Of a stretch of 64,000 nt of DNA, positions 10,099 through 18,350 are shown piece after piece. The position numbers were made by a program, and so were the translations under genes. The notes under the pieces were generated by a model that made no database searches, was not told the origin of the DNA, and saw only the letters and a list, made by a program, of their open reading frames with translations. The DNA is from Azospirillum agricola (GTDB lineage Bacteria; Pseudomonadota; Alphaproteobacteria; Azospirillales; Azospirillaceae), in contig NZ_JAGINM010000023.1 in the NCBI RefSeq assembly GCF_017876095.1, forward strand, positions 43,399 to 107,398, read 5' to 3'. The first letter of the stretch is position 1; each line of letters begins with the position of its first letter.

Positions 10099-10139
10099 AT
10101 TGCTGAATCCAGCAACATCAAGGATTTGACGAATCCACA

Positions 10140-10190
10140 TGCGCGAAAATCCACACGACAGGACCTGTTGCGATGTGCGAAAATCCACAC
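10140..10190. promoter_or_regulatory. Two tandem operator-like repeats, probable DctD binding sites
   Basis: TGCGCGAAAATCCACAC at 10140-10156 and TGTGCGAAAATCCACAC at 10174-10190 differ at one base. Each is an imperfect dyad (TGTG...CACA). They are 34 bp apart, about three helical turns, and centre roughly 76 and 110 bp upstream of the predicted dctA start site. That is typical enhancer placement for an NtrC-type activator. dctD lies immediately downstream of dctB, so DctD is the obvious candidate ligand. Confidence 0.7.
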
Positions 10191-10236
10191 ACTCCCCGGA
10201 CCACCGCAGCAATGTTGCGGCGCAGCATGGTGTTTC

Positions 10237-12081
10237 GTGACGTTGCCGAAGCCCTTTGACGGCACAAGGACAGATTCGATCGCCCAGGGGGCCGCGCGGG
10301 GAGCCGCGCGGCTGGCGGCGCTCGCGCTCGAACGGCCGCGCCGGCTGCTTCTCGCGCTGCTGCTGCTGGGGGTGCCGCTGGCCGCGGCGCTGGCCGCCGG
10401 CTGGGCCGCCGGGCAGGCGGAGACGGACCTGCACGCGCACGCGCACGCGCAATTGGCGCTCTACGACGCCAATTTGCGGGCCGAGCTGGAGCGCCACGCC
10501 GCCGTCCCCCTGGCGCTGGCACAGGATTCCGAGGTCACGGCGCTCCTGGGCGACCCGACGCCCGAGCGCATCGACCGGATGAACCGCAAGCTGGAAGGCA
10601 TCGGGAAGGCGCTCGGCGCCTCGGCGCTCTACATCATGGACACCAGCGGGCTGACGCTGACCGCGAGCAACTGGAACGGAAGCTCCAGCTTCGTCGGGCA
10701 GAACTTCGCCTACCGGCCCTATTTCCGAATGGCCATCGAGCGCGGGGAGGGCCACCATTTCGCGCTGGGCACCACCTCCTTCATCCCCGGCTATTACACC
10801 GCCCACCGGGTGGTGGCGGAAAACCGCACACTGGGCGCGGTGGTGCTGAAGGTCGGCTTCGACCGGCTGGAACGGGCCTGGGTGCCCAGCCCGGAAAAGC
10901 TGCTGGTGACCGACCGCGACGGCATGGTCTTCATCACCAACGTCGAGGACTGGCGCTACCACGCCCTGCCCCGCCGCCTGCCGATCGCCCTGCCGGTCGT
11001 GCCGGAGGGCACCAGCGAGGGGCTGGACGTGCTGCCCTGGGCCTTCGGCGGGGCCGCCGACCGCATCGCCATCGCCGAGAACGGGGTGGAGCGGCGCTAT
11101 CTGCTGGCCTCGGTCGCCGTGCCCGGCGGCGACTGGACCCTGCACAGCCTGACCAGCCGCGAGCCGGTCTCGGGCCGCGCCCAGGTCGCCGGCCTGCTCG
11201 CCGCCGCCGCGATGGCGCTGGCCGCCGTCGCCGCCTACGCGCTGGCCCTGCGCCGCGCCGCCTTCGCCGAGCGTCTGGCGGTTCAGGAGGAGGCGCGGGC
11301 CGAGCTGGAGCGCCGCGTCGCCGAAGCGACGGCGGAGTTGCGGGAGCGGGAGAACGAGCTGACCCAGGCGGCCAAGCTGGCGGCGCTGGGGCAGATGTCG
11401 GCGGGCATCGCCCACGAGATCAACCAGCCGCTGGCCGCCATGCGCAGCTTCGCCGACAACGCGGTCGTGCTGCTGGAGCGCGGACGGACGGAGTCGGTGC
11501 GCGACAATCTTGGCGAGATCGCCGGCCTGACCGACCGCATGGCCGCGATCACCCGCCAGCTGAAGGGCTTCGCCCGGCGCGCCTCGGGCCGGCTGGGGCC
11601 GGTGTCGGCCAACGGCGCCGTCGGTCAGGCGCTGTCGCTGCTGGAGGCGCGGCTGCGGCGCGACGACGTGACGGTCGAGACCGACCTGCCCGCCCACACC
11701 GTCTGGGTGACCGGCGAGGATGTGCGGTTGCAGCAGGTGCTGGTCAACCTGATCGGCAACGCCGCCGACGCCGTGCGCGGCGCTCCGGTGCGCCGGCTGC
11801 GCATCACCCTGACGACGGCGGACGACGTGGCGCTGCTCAGCGTCGCCGACAGCGGAACCGGCATCCGCGACGCCGACCTGCCCCGGATGTTCGTGCCCTT
11901 CTTCACCACCAAGGAGGCGGGCGAGGGGCTCGGGCTCGGGCTGTCGATCAGCCACGGCATCGTCGAGGATTTCGGCGGCAGCCTGACCGCCGCCAACGGC
12001 CGCTCCGGCCTGCTGGGCGGCGCCGTCTTCACCATGCGGCTCAAGGTCGCCGAGCAGAAAACAATGGAACAGCCATCATGA
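10237..12081 (+). CDS. dctB: C4-dicarboxylate-sensing histidine kinase DctB
   Basis: About 614 residues with the GTG at 10237. The start is uncertain: the frame is open from a TTG at 10072 through the operator repeats, and no strong ribosome site marks any candidate. A first membrane segment follows LERPRRLLLALLLLGVPLAA. A periplasmic PDC/Cache-type sensing region (about 80-300) is closed by a second membrane segment near VAGLLAAAAMALAAVAAYAL. Then come a coiled linker, a HisKA box LGQMSAGIAHEINQPL with phospho-acceptor His near residue 393, and an HATPase domain (VNLIGNAADAV, EGLGLGLSISHGIV). It senses periplasmic dicarboxylates and phosphorylates DctD. It overlaps dctD by 4 bases. Confidence 0.92.
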   Translation: MTLPKPFDGTRTDSIAQGAARGAARLAALALERPRRLLLALLLLGVPLAAALAAGWAAGQAETDLHAHAHAQLALYDANLRAELERHAAVPLALAQDSEVTALLGDPTPERIDRMNRKLEGIGKALGASALYIMDTSGLTLTASNWNGSSSFVGQNFAYRPYFRMAIERGEGHHFALGTTSFIPGYYTAHRVVAENRTLGAVVLKVGFDRLERAWVPSPEKLLVTDRDGMVFITNVEDWRYHALPRRLPIALPVVPEGTSEGLDVLPWAFGGAADRIAIAENGVERRYLLASVAVPGGDWTLHSLTSREPVSGRAQVAGLLAAAAMALAAVAAYALALRRAAFAERLAVQEEARAELERRVAEATAELRERENELTQAAKLAALGQMSAGIAHEINQPLAAMRSFADNAVVLLERGRTESVRDNLGEIAGLTDRMAAITRQLKGFARRASGRLGPVSANGAVGQALSLLEARLRRDDVTVETDLPAHTVWVTGEDVRLQQVLVNLIGNAADAVRGAPVRRLRITLTTADDVALLSVADSGTGIRDADLPRMFVPFFTTKEAGEGLGLGLSISHGIVEDFGGSLTAANGRSGLLGGAVFTMRLKVAEQKTMEQPS

Positions 12082-13457
12082 CCGTGAACGACACCGGCAG
12101 CGGCACGGGCGGCGGCGGCGCCGGCAGCGTGCTTTTCGTGGACGACGAGCGCGCCGTCCGGCTGGCCGGGCAGCAGACGCTGGAACTCGCCGGCTTCGAG
12201 GTGACCGCCTGCGACGGGGCGGAGCGCGCCCTGCGCCATCTCGGGCGCGACTGGCCGGGCTGTCTGGTGACCGACGTGCGGATGCCGCAGATGGACGGGC
12301 TGGCCCTGATGGAGCGGGTGCGGACCATCGACCCCGACCTGCCGGTCATCCTCATCACCGGCCACGGCGACGTGCCGATGGCGGTGCAGGCGATGCGCGA
12401 CGGGGCCTACGACTTCCTGGAAAAGCCCTTCCCCTCCGACCGGCTGGTCGAGACCGTGCGGCGCGCCGTCGACAAACGCCGGCTGGTGCTGGAGAACCGC
12501 CGCCTGCGCGCCGCCCTGTCGGGGGGCGGCGAATCCACCCAGGGCATCGTCGGCCGCACCGCCGGCATCGAGCGGCTGCGCGCGACCATCGCGGCGGTGG
12601 CCGACACCGACGCCGACGTTCTGGTGTTCGGCGAGACCGGCACCGGCAAGGAGATGGTCGCCCGCGCCCTGCACGGCGCCAGCGCCCGGCGCAAGCACCC
12701 CTTCGTCGCCCTGAACTGCGGCGCCATGCCCGAGGCGATCTTCGAAAGCGAACTGTTCGGCCACGAGGCCGGAGCCTTCACCGGCGCCGCCAAGCGCCGC
12801 GTCGGCCGCATCGAGCACGCCAGCGGCGGCACCCTGTTCCTCGACGAGATCGAGAGCATGCCGCTGTCGCTCCAGGTCAAGCTTCTGCGCGTCATCCAGG
12901 AACGGGTGGTCGAGCCGCTGGGATCGAACGAGCTGGTTCCGGTCGACCTGCGCGTGGTGGCGGCGACCAAGGTCGACCTCAAGCAGGCGGCGGCGGCCGG
13001 GAAATTCCGCGAGGATCTCTATTACCGGTTGAACGTGGTGGTGGTGAGCATCCCGCCGCTGCGCGAGCGGCGCGACGACGTTCCGCTGCTGTTCCAGCAT
13101 TTCGTCGTCCAGGCGGCCGGCCGCTACAACCGCGAGCCGCGCGTCGCCTCGCCGACCCAGATGCAGAGGCTGGTCGCCCAGGACTGGCCGGGCAACGTCC
13201 GTGAACTGCGCAACGCCGCCGACCGCTTCGTGCTGGGGCTGGAGGATGTGGCGGCGGAACCCGCCGCCCCCGCCCAGGCCCCGGCCCTGTCCCTGGCCGA
13301 ACGGGTCGACCATTTCGAGAAGGGGCTGATCCAGAGCGAGCTGGCCCGCCAGAAGGGCAGCGTGAAGGCCGCCATCGAGGCGCTGAACATTCCGCGCAAG
13401 ACCTTCTACGACAAGCTCAAGCGCTACGGGCTGAGCCGCGAGGATTTCGTGGAGTGA
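12078..13457 (+). CDS. dctD: Sigma54-dependent response regulator DctD
   Basis: 459 residues, NtrC family. A receiver domain (about 16-130) carries VLFVDDE and the phospho-acceptor region LVTDVRMPQMDG. The AAA+ domain (about 155-390) has Walker A GETGTGKE, the sigma54-contact loop GAFTGAAK and Walker B GGTLFLDEIE. A Fis-type helix-turn-helix ends the protein (GSVKAAIEALNIPRKTFYDK). The ATG overlaps the dctB stop (ATGA). The partner kinase, the divergent dctA and its sigma54-type promoter make the assignment firm within the family. Confidence 0.96.
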   Translation: MTVNDTGSGTGGGGAGSVLFVDDERAVRLAGQQTLELAGFEVTACDGAERALRHLGRDWPGCLVTDVRMPQMDGLALMERVRTIDPDLPVILITGHGDVPMAVQAMRDGAYDFLEKPFPSDRLVETVRRAVDKRRLVLENRRLRAALSGGGESTQGIVGRTAGIERLRATIAAVADTDADVLVFGETGTGKEMVARALHGASARRKHPFVALNCGAMPEAIFESELFGHEAGAFTGAAKRRVGRIEHASGGTLFLDEIESMPLSLQVKLLRVIQERVVEPLGSNELVPVDLRVVAATKVDLKQAAAAGKFREDLYYRLNVVVVSIPPLRERRDDVPLLFQHFVVQAAGRYNREPRVASPTQMQRLVAQDWPGNVRELRNAADRFVLGLEDVAAEPAAPAQAPALSLAERVDHFEKGLIQSELARQKGSVKAAIEALNIPRKTFYDKLKRYGLSREDFVE

Positions 13458-13464
13458 CGCGGTC

Positions 13465-14031
13465 ATGAAGGGCAACGCGACGCCGGACGGCCCCAACCGC
13501 CTGTTCGTCCTGACGGGTGGACCGGGGTCGGGAAAGAGCACGCTGATCCGCGCGCTGGAACAGGCCGGCCACGCCTGCGCCGAGGAGGCCGGGCGCGGCG
13601 TGATCCGCGACCAGACCGCCATCGGCGGTTCCGCCCTGCCCTGGATCGACCCGGCGGCCTTCGCCGAGCAGATGCTGGGCTGGGACATGCGCTCCCATCG
13701 CAACGCCCTCGGCCATCCGGGGGCCGTCTTCTTCGACCGCGGCGTGCCCGACACCGTCGGCTATCTGCGGCTGCACGGCCTGCCGGTGCCACCGCACCTG
13801 GAAAGGGCGGTCGACCTGTTCCGTTATGAAAAACGGGTGTTCATCACCCCGCCCTGGCCCGAGATCTACGAGCGGGACGCCGAGCGCCGGCAGTCGCCGG
13901 AGGAGGCGGAGCGCACCCACCGTTCCATGGTGGAGACCTACGGCGACTGCGGCTACGAGCTGGTCGAGCTTCCCCGCCGTCCCGTGCCGGAGCGCGTGAC
14001 GTTCATCCTCGAACAGGCCGGACTCCGCTAG
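13465..14031 (+). CDS. AAA_28-family P-loop ATPase
   Basis: 188 residues, starting 7 bp after dctD and possibly cotranscribed with it. The N-terminus has a Walker A loop LTGGPGSGKSTL. Later come VFFDRGVPDTVGYL and an aromatic/proline stretch FITPPWPEIYERD, all typical of the small AAA_28 predicted nucleoside-kinase-like ATPases. No membrane segments or signal peptide are seen. The family has no firmly established substrate, and a link to dicarboxylate uptake is suggested only by position. Confidence 0.85.
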   Translation: MKGNATPDGPNRLFVLTGGPGSGKSTLIRALEQAGHACAEEAGRGVIRDQTAIGGSALPWIDPAAFAEQMLGWDMRSHRNALGHPGAVFFDRGVPDTVGYLRLHGLPVPPHLERAVDLFRYEKRVFITPPWPEIYERDAERRQSPEEAERTHRSMVETYGDCGYELVELPRRPVPERVTFILEQAGLR

Positions 14032-14082
14032 AGCGCTGGAAAACCGCCGAGCCTCGCCCCATGTCACCACGACAACCAGGAT

Positions 14083-14736
14083 TTGGCCGCCTTGTCGATC
14101 GCATTTCCGGATTTCAAAGCCCAGGCGACCGCGCTCGCCTCCTTCATCGAGACGCACGCGGAGTGGGCCGGAGCCATCATCTTCCTGGTGGCCTTCACCG
14201 AGGGGATCACGATCGTCGGTCTTCTGGTTCCCGGCGTCCTCATGCTGACCGCGGCCGGGGCGCTGGTGGCCGCCGGCATCCTCGATTTCTGGACCGTCTA
14301 TCTGGCGATCGTGGGCGGCGCCGTTCTCGGCGATGCCGCCTCCTACTGGCTGGGCCGCCTTTACGGCGAGCGTCTGTTCCAACTCTGGCCGTTCAGCCGG
14401 CGGCCGGAGCTGCGCGGCCGGGGCGAGGCCTTCTTCCATCGGCATGGCGGCAAGAGCGTGTTCCTGGCGCGCTTCGTCGGCCCCCTGCGCGCCGTGGTGC
14501 CGACCACCGCCGGCATGATGGCGATGCCTCACCGGCAGTTCCAGACCTTCAACCTGCTGTCGGCGGCGATCTGGGCTCCCCTGCTGATGTCGCCCGGTCA
14601 CCTCGCCTGGACCGGCTACGACCTGAGCAGCCTCGGCAACCGCAACGCACCGGCGGCCGGGAGCGCGGAAAGCGCGCCGGGGCCGTGCAGGATCACTCCC
14701 CCCGTCGCCGGCTCGCCGCAGAACCCGGCCTGCTGA
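14083..14736 (+). CDS. DedA-family inner-membrane protein
   Basis: 217 residues from a TTG with CCAGGA upstream; another TTG lies three codons later. It has the DedA/VTT signatures FTEGITIVGLLVPG near residue 40 and FLARFVGPLRAVVPTTAG near 130, with several hydrophobic helices. Family members are lipid transporters or scramblases linked to membrane homeostasis. The last 40 or so residues are polar, Pro/Ala/Ser-rich and lack the usual final hydrophobic helix. Either the C-terminus is divergent or a frameshift has replaced it. It converges with the ANTAR regulator gene 40 bp away. Confidence 0.85.
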   Translation: MAALSIAFPDFKAQATALASFIETHAEWAGAIIFLVAFTEGITIVGLLVPGVLMLTAAGALVAAGILDFWTVYLAIVGGAVLGDAASYWLGRLYGERLFQLWPFSRRPELRGRGEAFFHRHGGKSVFLARFVGPLRAVVPTTAGMMAMPHRQFQTFNLLSAAIWAPLLMSPGHLAWTGYDLSSLGNRNAPAAGSAESAPGPCRITPPVAGSPQNPAC

Positions 14737-14776
14737 TCCCGCCAGCCCATCCCGGACGCCCCGCCGGACGCCACGG

Positions 14777-15418
14777 TCAGCGCTTCAGCAGATCGGCGAC
14801 GTTCAGCACCGCCTCCGCCACCTCGACCAACCGCCTGTTCTGGTCCATCGCCATCCTGCGCAGCGTCTTGTAGGCCTGATCCTCGCTGAGGTCGCGGTGC
14901 GCCATCAACAGCCCCTTGGCCCGCTCGACGATCTTTCGGTCGTTCAGCGCGGCGCGTGACTTCTCCAACTCCTCGTTGACCGTCTGGAAGCGGTGGAAAT
15001 GCCCGGACACGGTTTCCATGATCGACCGCACCAGCTTGGCGCTCAACCCGTCCACCGCGTAGATGCTGACACCGGCCCTGACGGCGCGGGCCATCAGCGG
15101 GCGGTCCTCCTCGCCGACCAGAAGCGCGATCGGGCGCGGCGTCTCCCGGTTGATCGACATCAGATCCTCCAGATAGTCGCGGTAAGGGGAGGCCAGATCG
15201 ACGATGATGACGTCGGGCCGGTGCACCTGGATGGCGGCGCGCAGGTCGGCGTCGATGCCGATCACCGCCGCGATCTCCGCACCGGACTCGCGCAGGCTGT
15301 CCTTCACCACCGCGGCGCGCTCGCCGTCATCATCGACCACCAGAACCCGCAAGTTCGCCGCCCCTCCGATGTCCGCGCTTCCCCATCGAAGCGAGCCGGT
15401 TGCGATGGCGTTCTGCAC
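14777..15418 (-). CDS. NasT/AmiR-like ANTAR-domain response regulator
   Basis: 213 residues. The N-terminal part is a receiver-like fold (LRVLVVDDDGERAAVV, VIIVDLASPYRDYLEDLM). A coiled linker leads to a C-terminal ANTAR domain (RKIVERAKGLLMAHRDLSED, AYKTLRRMAMDQNRR). ANTAR proteins bind paired hairpins in leader RNAs and prevent termination. NasT controls nitrate assimilation genes, but no nas genes are in the window, so the target is unknown. ATG, GTG and TTG alternatives exist near the N-terminus; the ATG at 15418 gives a short unstructured leader before the receiver. Confidence 0.88.
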   Translation of the reverse strand: MQNAIATGSLRWGSADIGGAANLRVLVVDDDGERAAVVKDSLRESGAEIAAVIGIDADLRAAIQVHRPDVIIVDLASPYRDYLEDLMSINRETPRPIALLVGEEDRPLMARAVRAGVSIYAVDGLSAKLVRSIMETVSGHFHRFQTVNEELEKSRAALNDRKIVERAKGLLMAHRDLSEDQAYKTLRRMAMDQNRRLVEVAEAVLNVADLLKR

Positions 15419-15638
15419 AGCAAAATCCGGACCACCTCAAAAACCAATCCAAAGGTTCCATATCGGCGCGACCGATGCCCATTCCTTGGGCTGACCGCCC
15501 ACAGCCTGGACAGGACCGGAACGCTCCGCAACCGCCGGGCTCTCCGGAGGGAGTATGCCTTTGCCGGCCCCGCGCCGCGCCCTAGCTACTGTCCGGTTGG
15601 AAACCACCGTTCACGCGAGAACCAAGGAGACGACGATC

Positions 15639-16064
<426 letters not shown>

Positions 16065-16189
16065 CGCGACACCCCTTGCGGGCGCCCCGACCCGCGATGC
16101 TACAGTGCGCGCCGCCCGCGACCGGGCGGCGCGCCGTCGCCGTGCCCGTCGCCGGCCAAGGGAAAGCGACGCGACGGGGGAAACGCGCC

Positions 16190-17005
16190 ATGGCTCCGCA
16201 GGGGACCGCAGCAGACTTCACGGACGGCTTCATCGACATCGCCGGCGACCGGCTGGAATACCGCCGCATCCCGGCCGCGGGCGAGGGACGGCCGACGCTG
16301 GTCTTCCTGCATGAGGGCCTCGGCTGCATCGCCATCTGGAAGGATTTTCCCGACCGGCTGGCGGCGGCGACCGGCTGCGGCGCGTTGATCTACTCCCGGC
16401 GCGGCTACGGCGCCTCCTCCGCCGTCACCCCGCCCCGCCCCATCGATTATCTGCACCGCGAGGCCGACATCGTGCTGCCGGCGCTGCTCGACGCCTTCGG
16501 CCTGACCGACACGGTGCTGGTCGGGCACAGCGACGGCGCCTCCATCGCGCTGCTCGCCGCCGCCGGCCCCCTGGCTCCGCGCATCCGGCTGGCAATCGCC
16601 GAGGCTCCCCATGTCTTCGTCGAGGACGTCACCATCGCCGGCATCCGGGCGGCGGGCGACCTCTACCACAACGGCGGACTGCGCGAGCGGCTGAAGCGGC
16701 TGCACGGCGACAATGTCGACGGCGCCTTCCACGGCTGGCACGAGACGTGGCTGACCCCGGCCTTCCGGCATTGGAACATCGAGGATCGGCTGCCGTCGAT
16801 CCGCACGCCGCTGCTCGTCATCCAGGGCGTCGGCGACGAGTACGCGACGGCGGCGCAGTATGACGCCATCGCCGCGCGCAGCGGCGGCCCGGTGTCGGTT
16901 CTGGTGCTGGAGGGTTGCGGCCACACCCCCCACCGCGACCGGGCGGAGGCCGTGCTCGCCGCCATGGCCGAGGCCATCGGCGTGGCGGCACGGCCGGCGG
17001 CATAA
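16190..17005 (+). CDS. Alpha/beta-hydrolase fold protein
   Basis: 271 residues from an ATG after a GGGGGAAA purine run. The nucleophile elbow is LVGHSDGAS; the oxyanion region is VFLHEGLGCIAIWKDFP. The late acid and histidine are GVGDEY and GCGHTPHRD, completing a Ser-Asp-His triad. No signal peptide is present, so it is cytoplasmic. The motif set fits esterase/lactonase-like hydrolases, but the substrate cannot be told. Confidence 0.9.
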   Translation: MAPQGTAADFTDGFIDIAGDRLEYRRIPAAGEGRPTLVFLHEGLGCIAIWKDFPDRLAAATGCGALIYSRRGYGASSAVTPPRPIDYLHREADIVLPALLDAFGLTDTVLVGHSDGASIALLAAAGPLAPRIRLAIAEAPHVFVEDVTIAGIRAAGDLYHNGGLRERLKRLHGDNVDGAFHGWHETWLTPAFRHWNIEDRLPSIRTPLLVIQGVGDEYATAAQYDAIAARSGGPVSVLVLEGCGHTPHRDRAEAVLAAMAEAIGVAARPAA

Positions 17006-17136
17006 GCGCATCCACCTCATCCGGACGGGGTACTTCTAGCCAAAGGGCCGATTGACCGTACCCTTTTCATCAAACCATAGTGCCCAGCCCTGTGCCGAAG
17101 CCTGTTGTTCCGGCCGCTTCCTTCAGACGATGGACG

Positions 17137-18339
17137 ATGCCGTTGCCTGTCTTTGTCCGGATCATGTTGCTTCTCGTGATGCTCGCCCTTCCCGGACGGG
17201 CGGCCGTCGCGGCGGCGGAGACCGCCGCCCGCGCGCCGGTGATCCTCGGGCTGGACGGCGAGTTCGGGCTGGCCAACAGCACCTCGGCGGAATCCATCGA
17301 GCGCGGCATCCGCACGGCCATCGACGAGATCAACCGGTCCGGCGGCGTGCTGGGCGGCCGCCCGCTGGATCTGGTGACGCGCGAGCACCGCTCCATCTCG
17401 GCGCGCGGCATCAAGAACATCCGCGAGCTGGCGGCCATCCCCAATCTGGTCGCCGTGTATGGCGGTCGCTTCAGCCCGGTGGTGATCGAGGAACTGCCGG
17501 TTCTGGAGGAGACCCGCACCCTGTTCCTCGCCCCATGGTCGTCGGCCGACGCCATCATCGACAACGGCATGAAGCCGAACTACATCTTCCGGTTGTCGTT
17601 GCGCGACAGCCTGGCGATGCCCTTCCTGCTGGCGCACGCCCAGCGCCGTGGCCTGACCCGCGTCGGGCTCCTGCTGACCAACACCGCCTGGGGGCGCTCC
17701 AACCTGGAGGCGGCCAACCGCTATTTCACGGAGGGCGGCGTGCCGCAGCCGGTGGGGACCGCGTGGTACAACTGGCGCGACCGCTCGCTGATCGAGAAGT
17801 ACCGGACGCTGGCGCAGGCCGGCGCGCAGGCCATCGTGCTGGTCGCCAACGACGACGAGGCCGCGATCCTGGTGCGCGAGGTCGCCGCCCTGCCGGCGGC
17901 GGAGCGGCTGCCCATCCTCAGCCATTGGGGCATCACCGGCGGCGATTTCGTCGGACAGGCCGGGGCAGCCCTGCACGAGGTGGACTTCAGCGTCATCCAG
18001 ACCGTCAGCCTGTTCCGCACGCCGCCCGACCGCCTCGCTCCCGTCCTGGAAACCACCCGGCGGCTGTTCGGCCTCTCGCGGATCGAGGAGATCGAGGCGC
18101 CCGTCGGTTTCATCCACGCCTACGACCTGACCCACATCCTGGCCCGCGCCATCGATCTCGCCGGCACCACCGACCGCGCCGCCGTGCGGGACGCCCTGGA
18201 ACGGGTCGAGCATTACCAGGGACTCGCCCGGACCTTCGACCGCCCCTTCACCCCGGACCGTCACGAGGCGCTGACCGAGAAGGAGCTCCTGATGGCCCGC
18301 TTCACGCGAGACGGCGTTCTCGTGCCCGACGGCGAGTGA
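17137..18339 (+). CDS. Periplasmic branched-chain-amino-acid-type substrate-binding protein
   Basis: 400 residues from the ATG at 17137, which puts a signal peptide (RIMLLLVMLALPGRAAVAAA) at the N-terminus. An in-frame GTG at 17080 would add 19 residues; neither has a clear ribosome site. The mature part has the Peripla_BP_6 fold: GLDGEFGLANSTSAESIERG, an INRSGGVLGGRPLDLV segment and repeated Rossmann-like stretches. No ABC permease or ATPase follows. A hybrid histidine kinase begins 11 bp downstream, so this protein may feed ligand information to that kinase rather than a transporter. Confidence 0.88.
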   Translation: MPLPVFVRIMLLLVMLALPGRAAVAAAETAARAPVILGLDGEFGLANSTSAESIERGIRTAIDEINRSGGVLGGRPLDLVTREHRSISARGIKNIRELAAIPNLVAVYGGRFSPVVIEELPVLEETRTLFLAPWSSADAIIDNGMKPNYIFRLSLRDSLAMPFLLAHAQRRGLTRVGLLLTNTAWGRSNLEAANRYFTEGGVPQPVGTAWYNWRDRSLIEKYRTLAQAGAQAIVLVANDDEAAILVREVAALPAAERLPILSHWGITGGDFVGQAGAALHEVDFSVIQTVSLFRTPPDRLAPVLETTRRLFGLSRIEEIEAPVGFIHAYDLTHILARAIDLAGTTDRAAVRDALERVEHYQGLARTFDRPFTPDRHEALTEKELLMARFTRDGVLVPDGE

Positions 18340-18350
18340 AAGGGCGTGCG

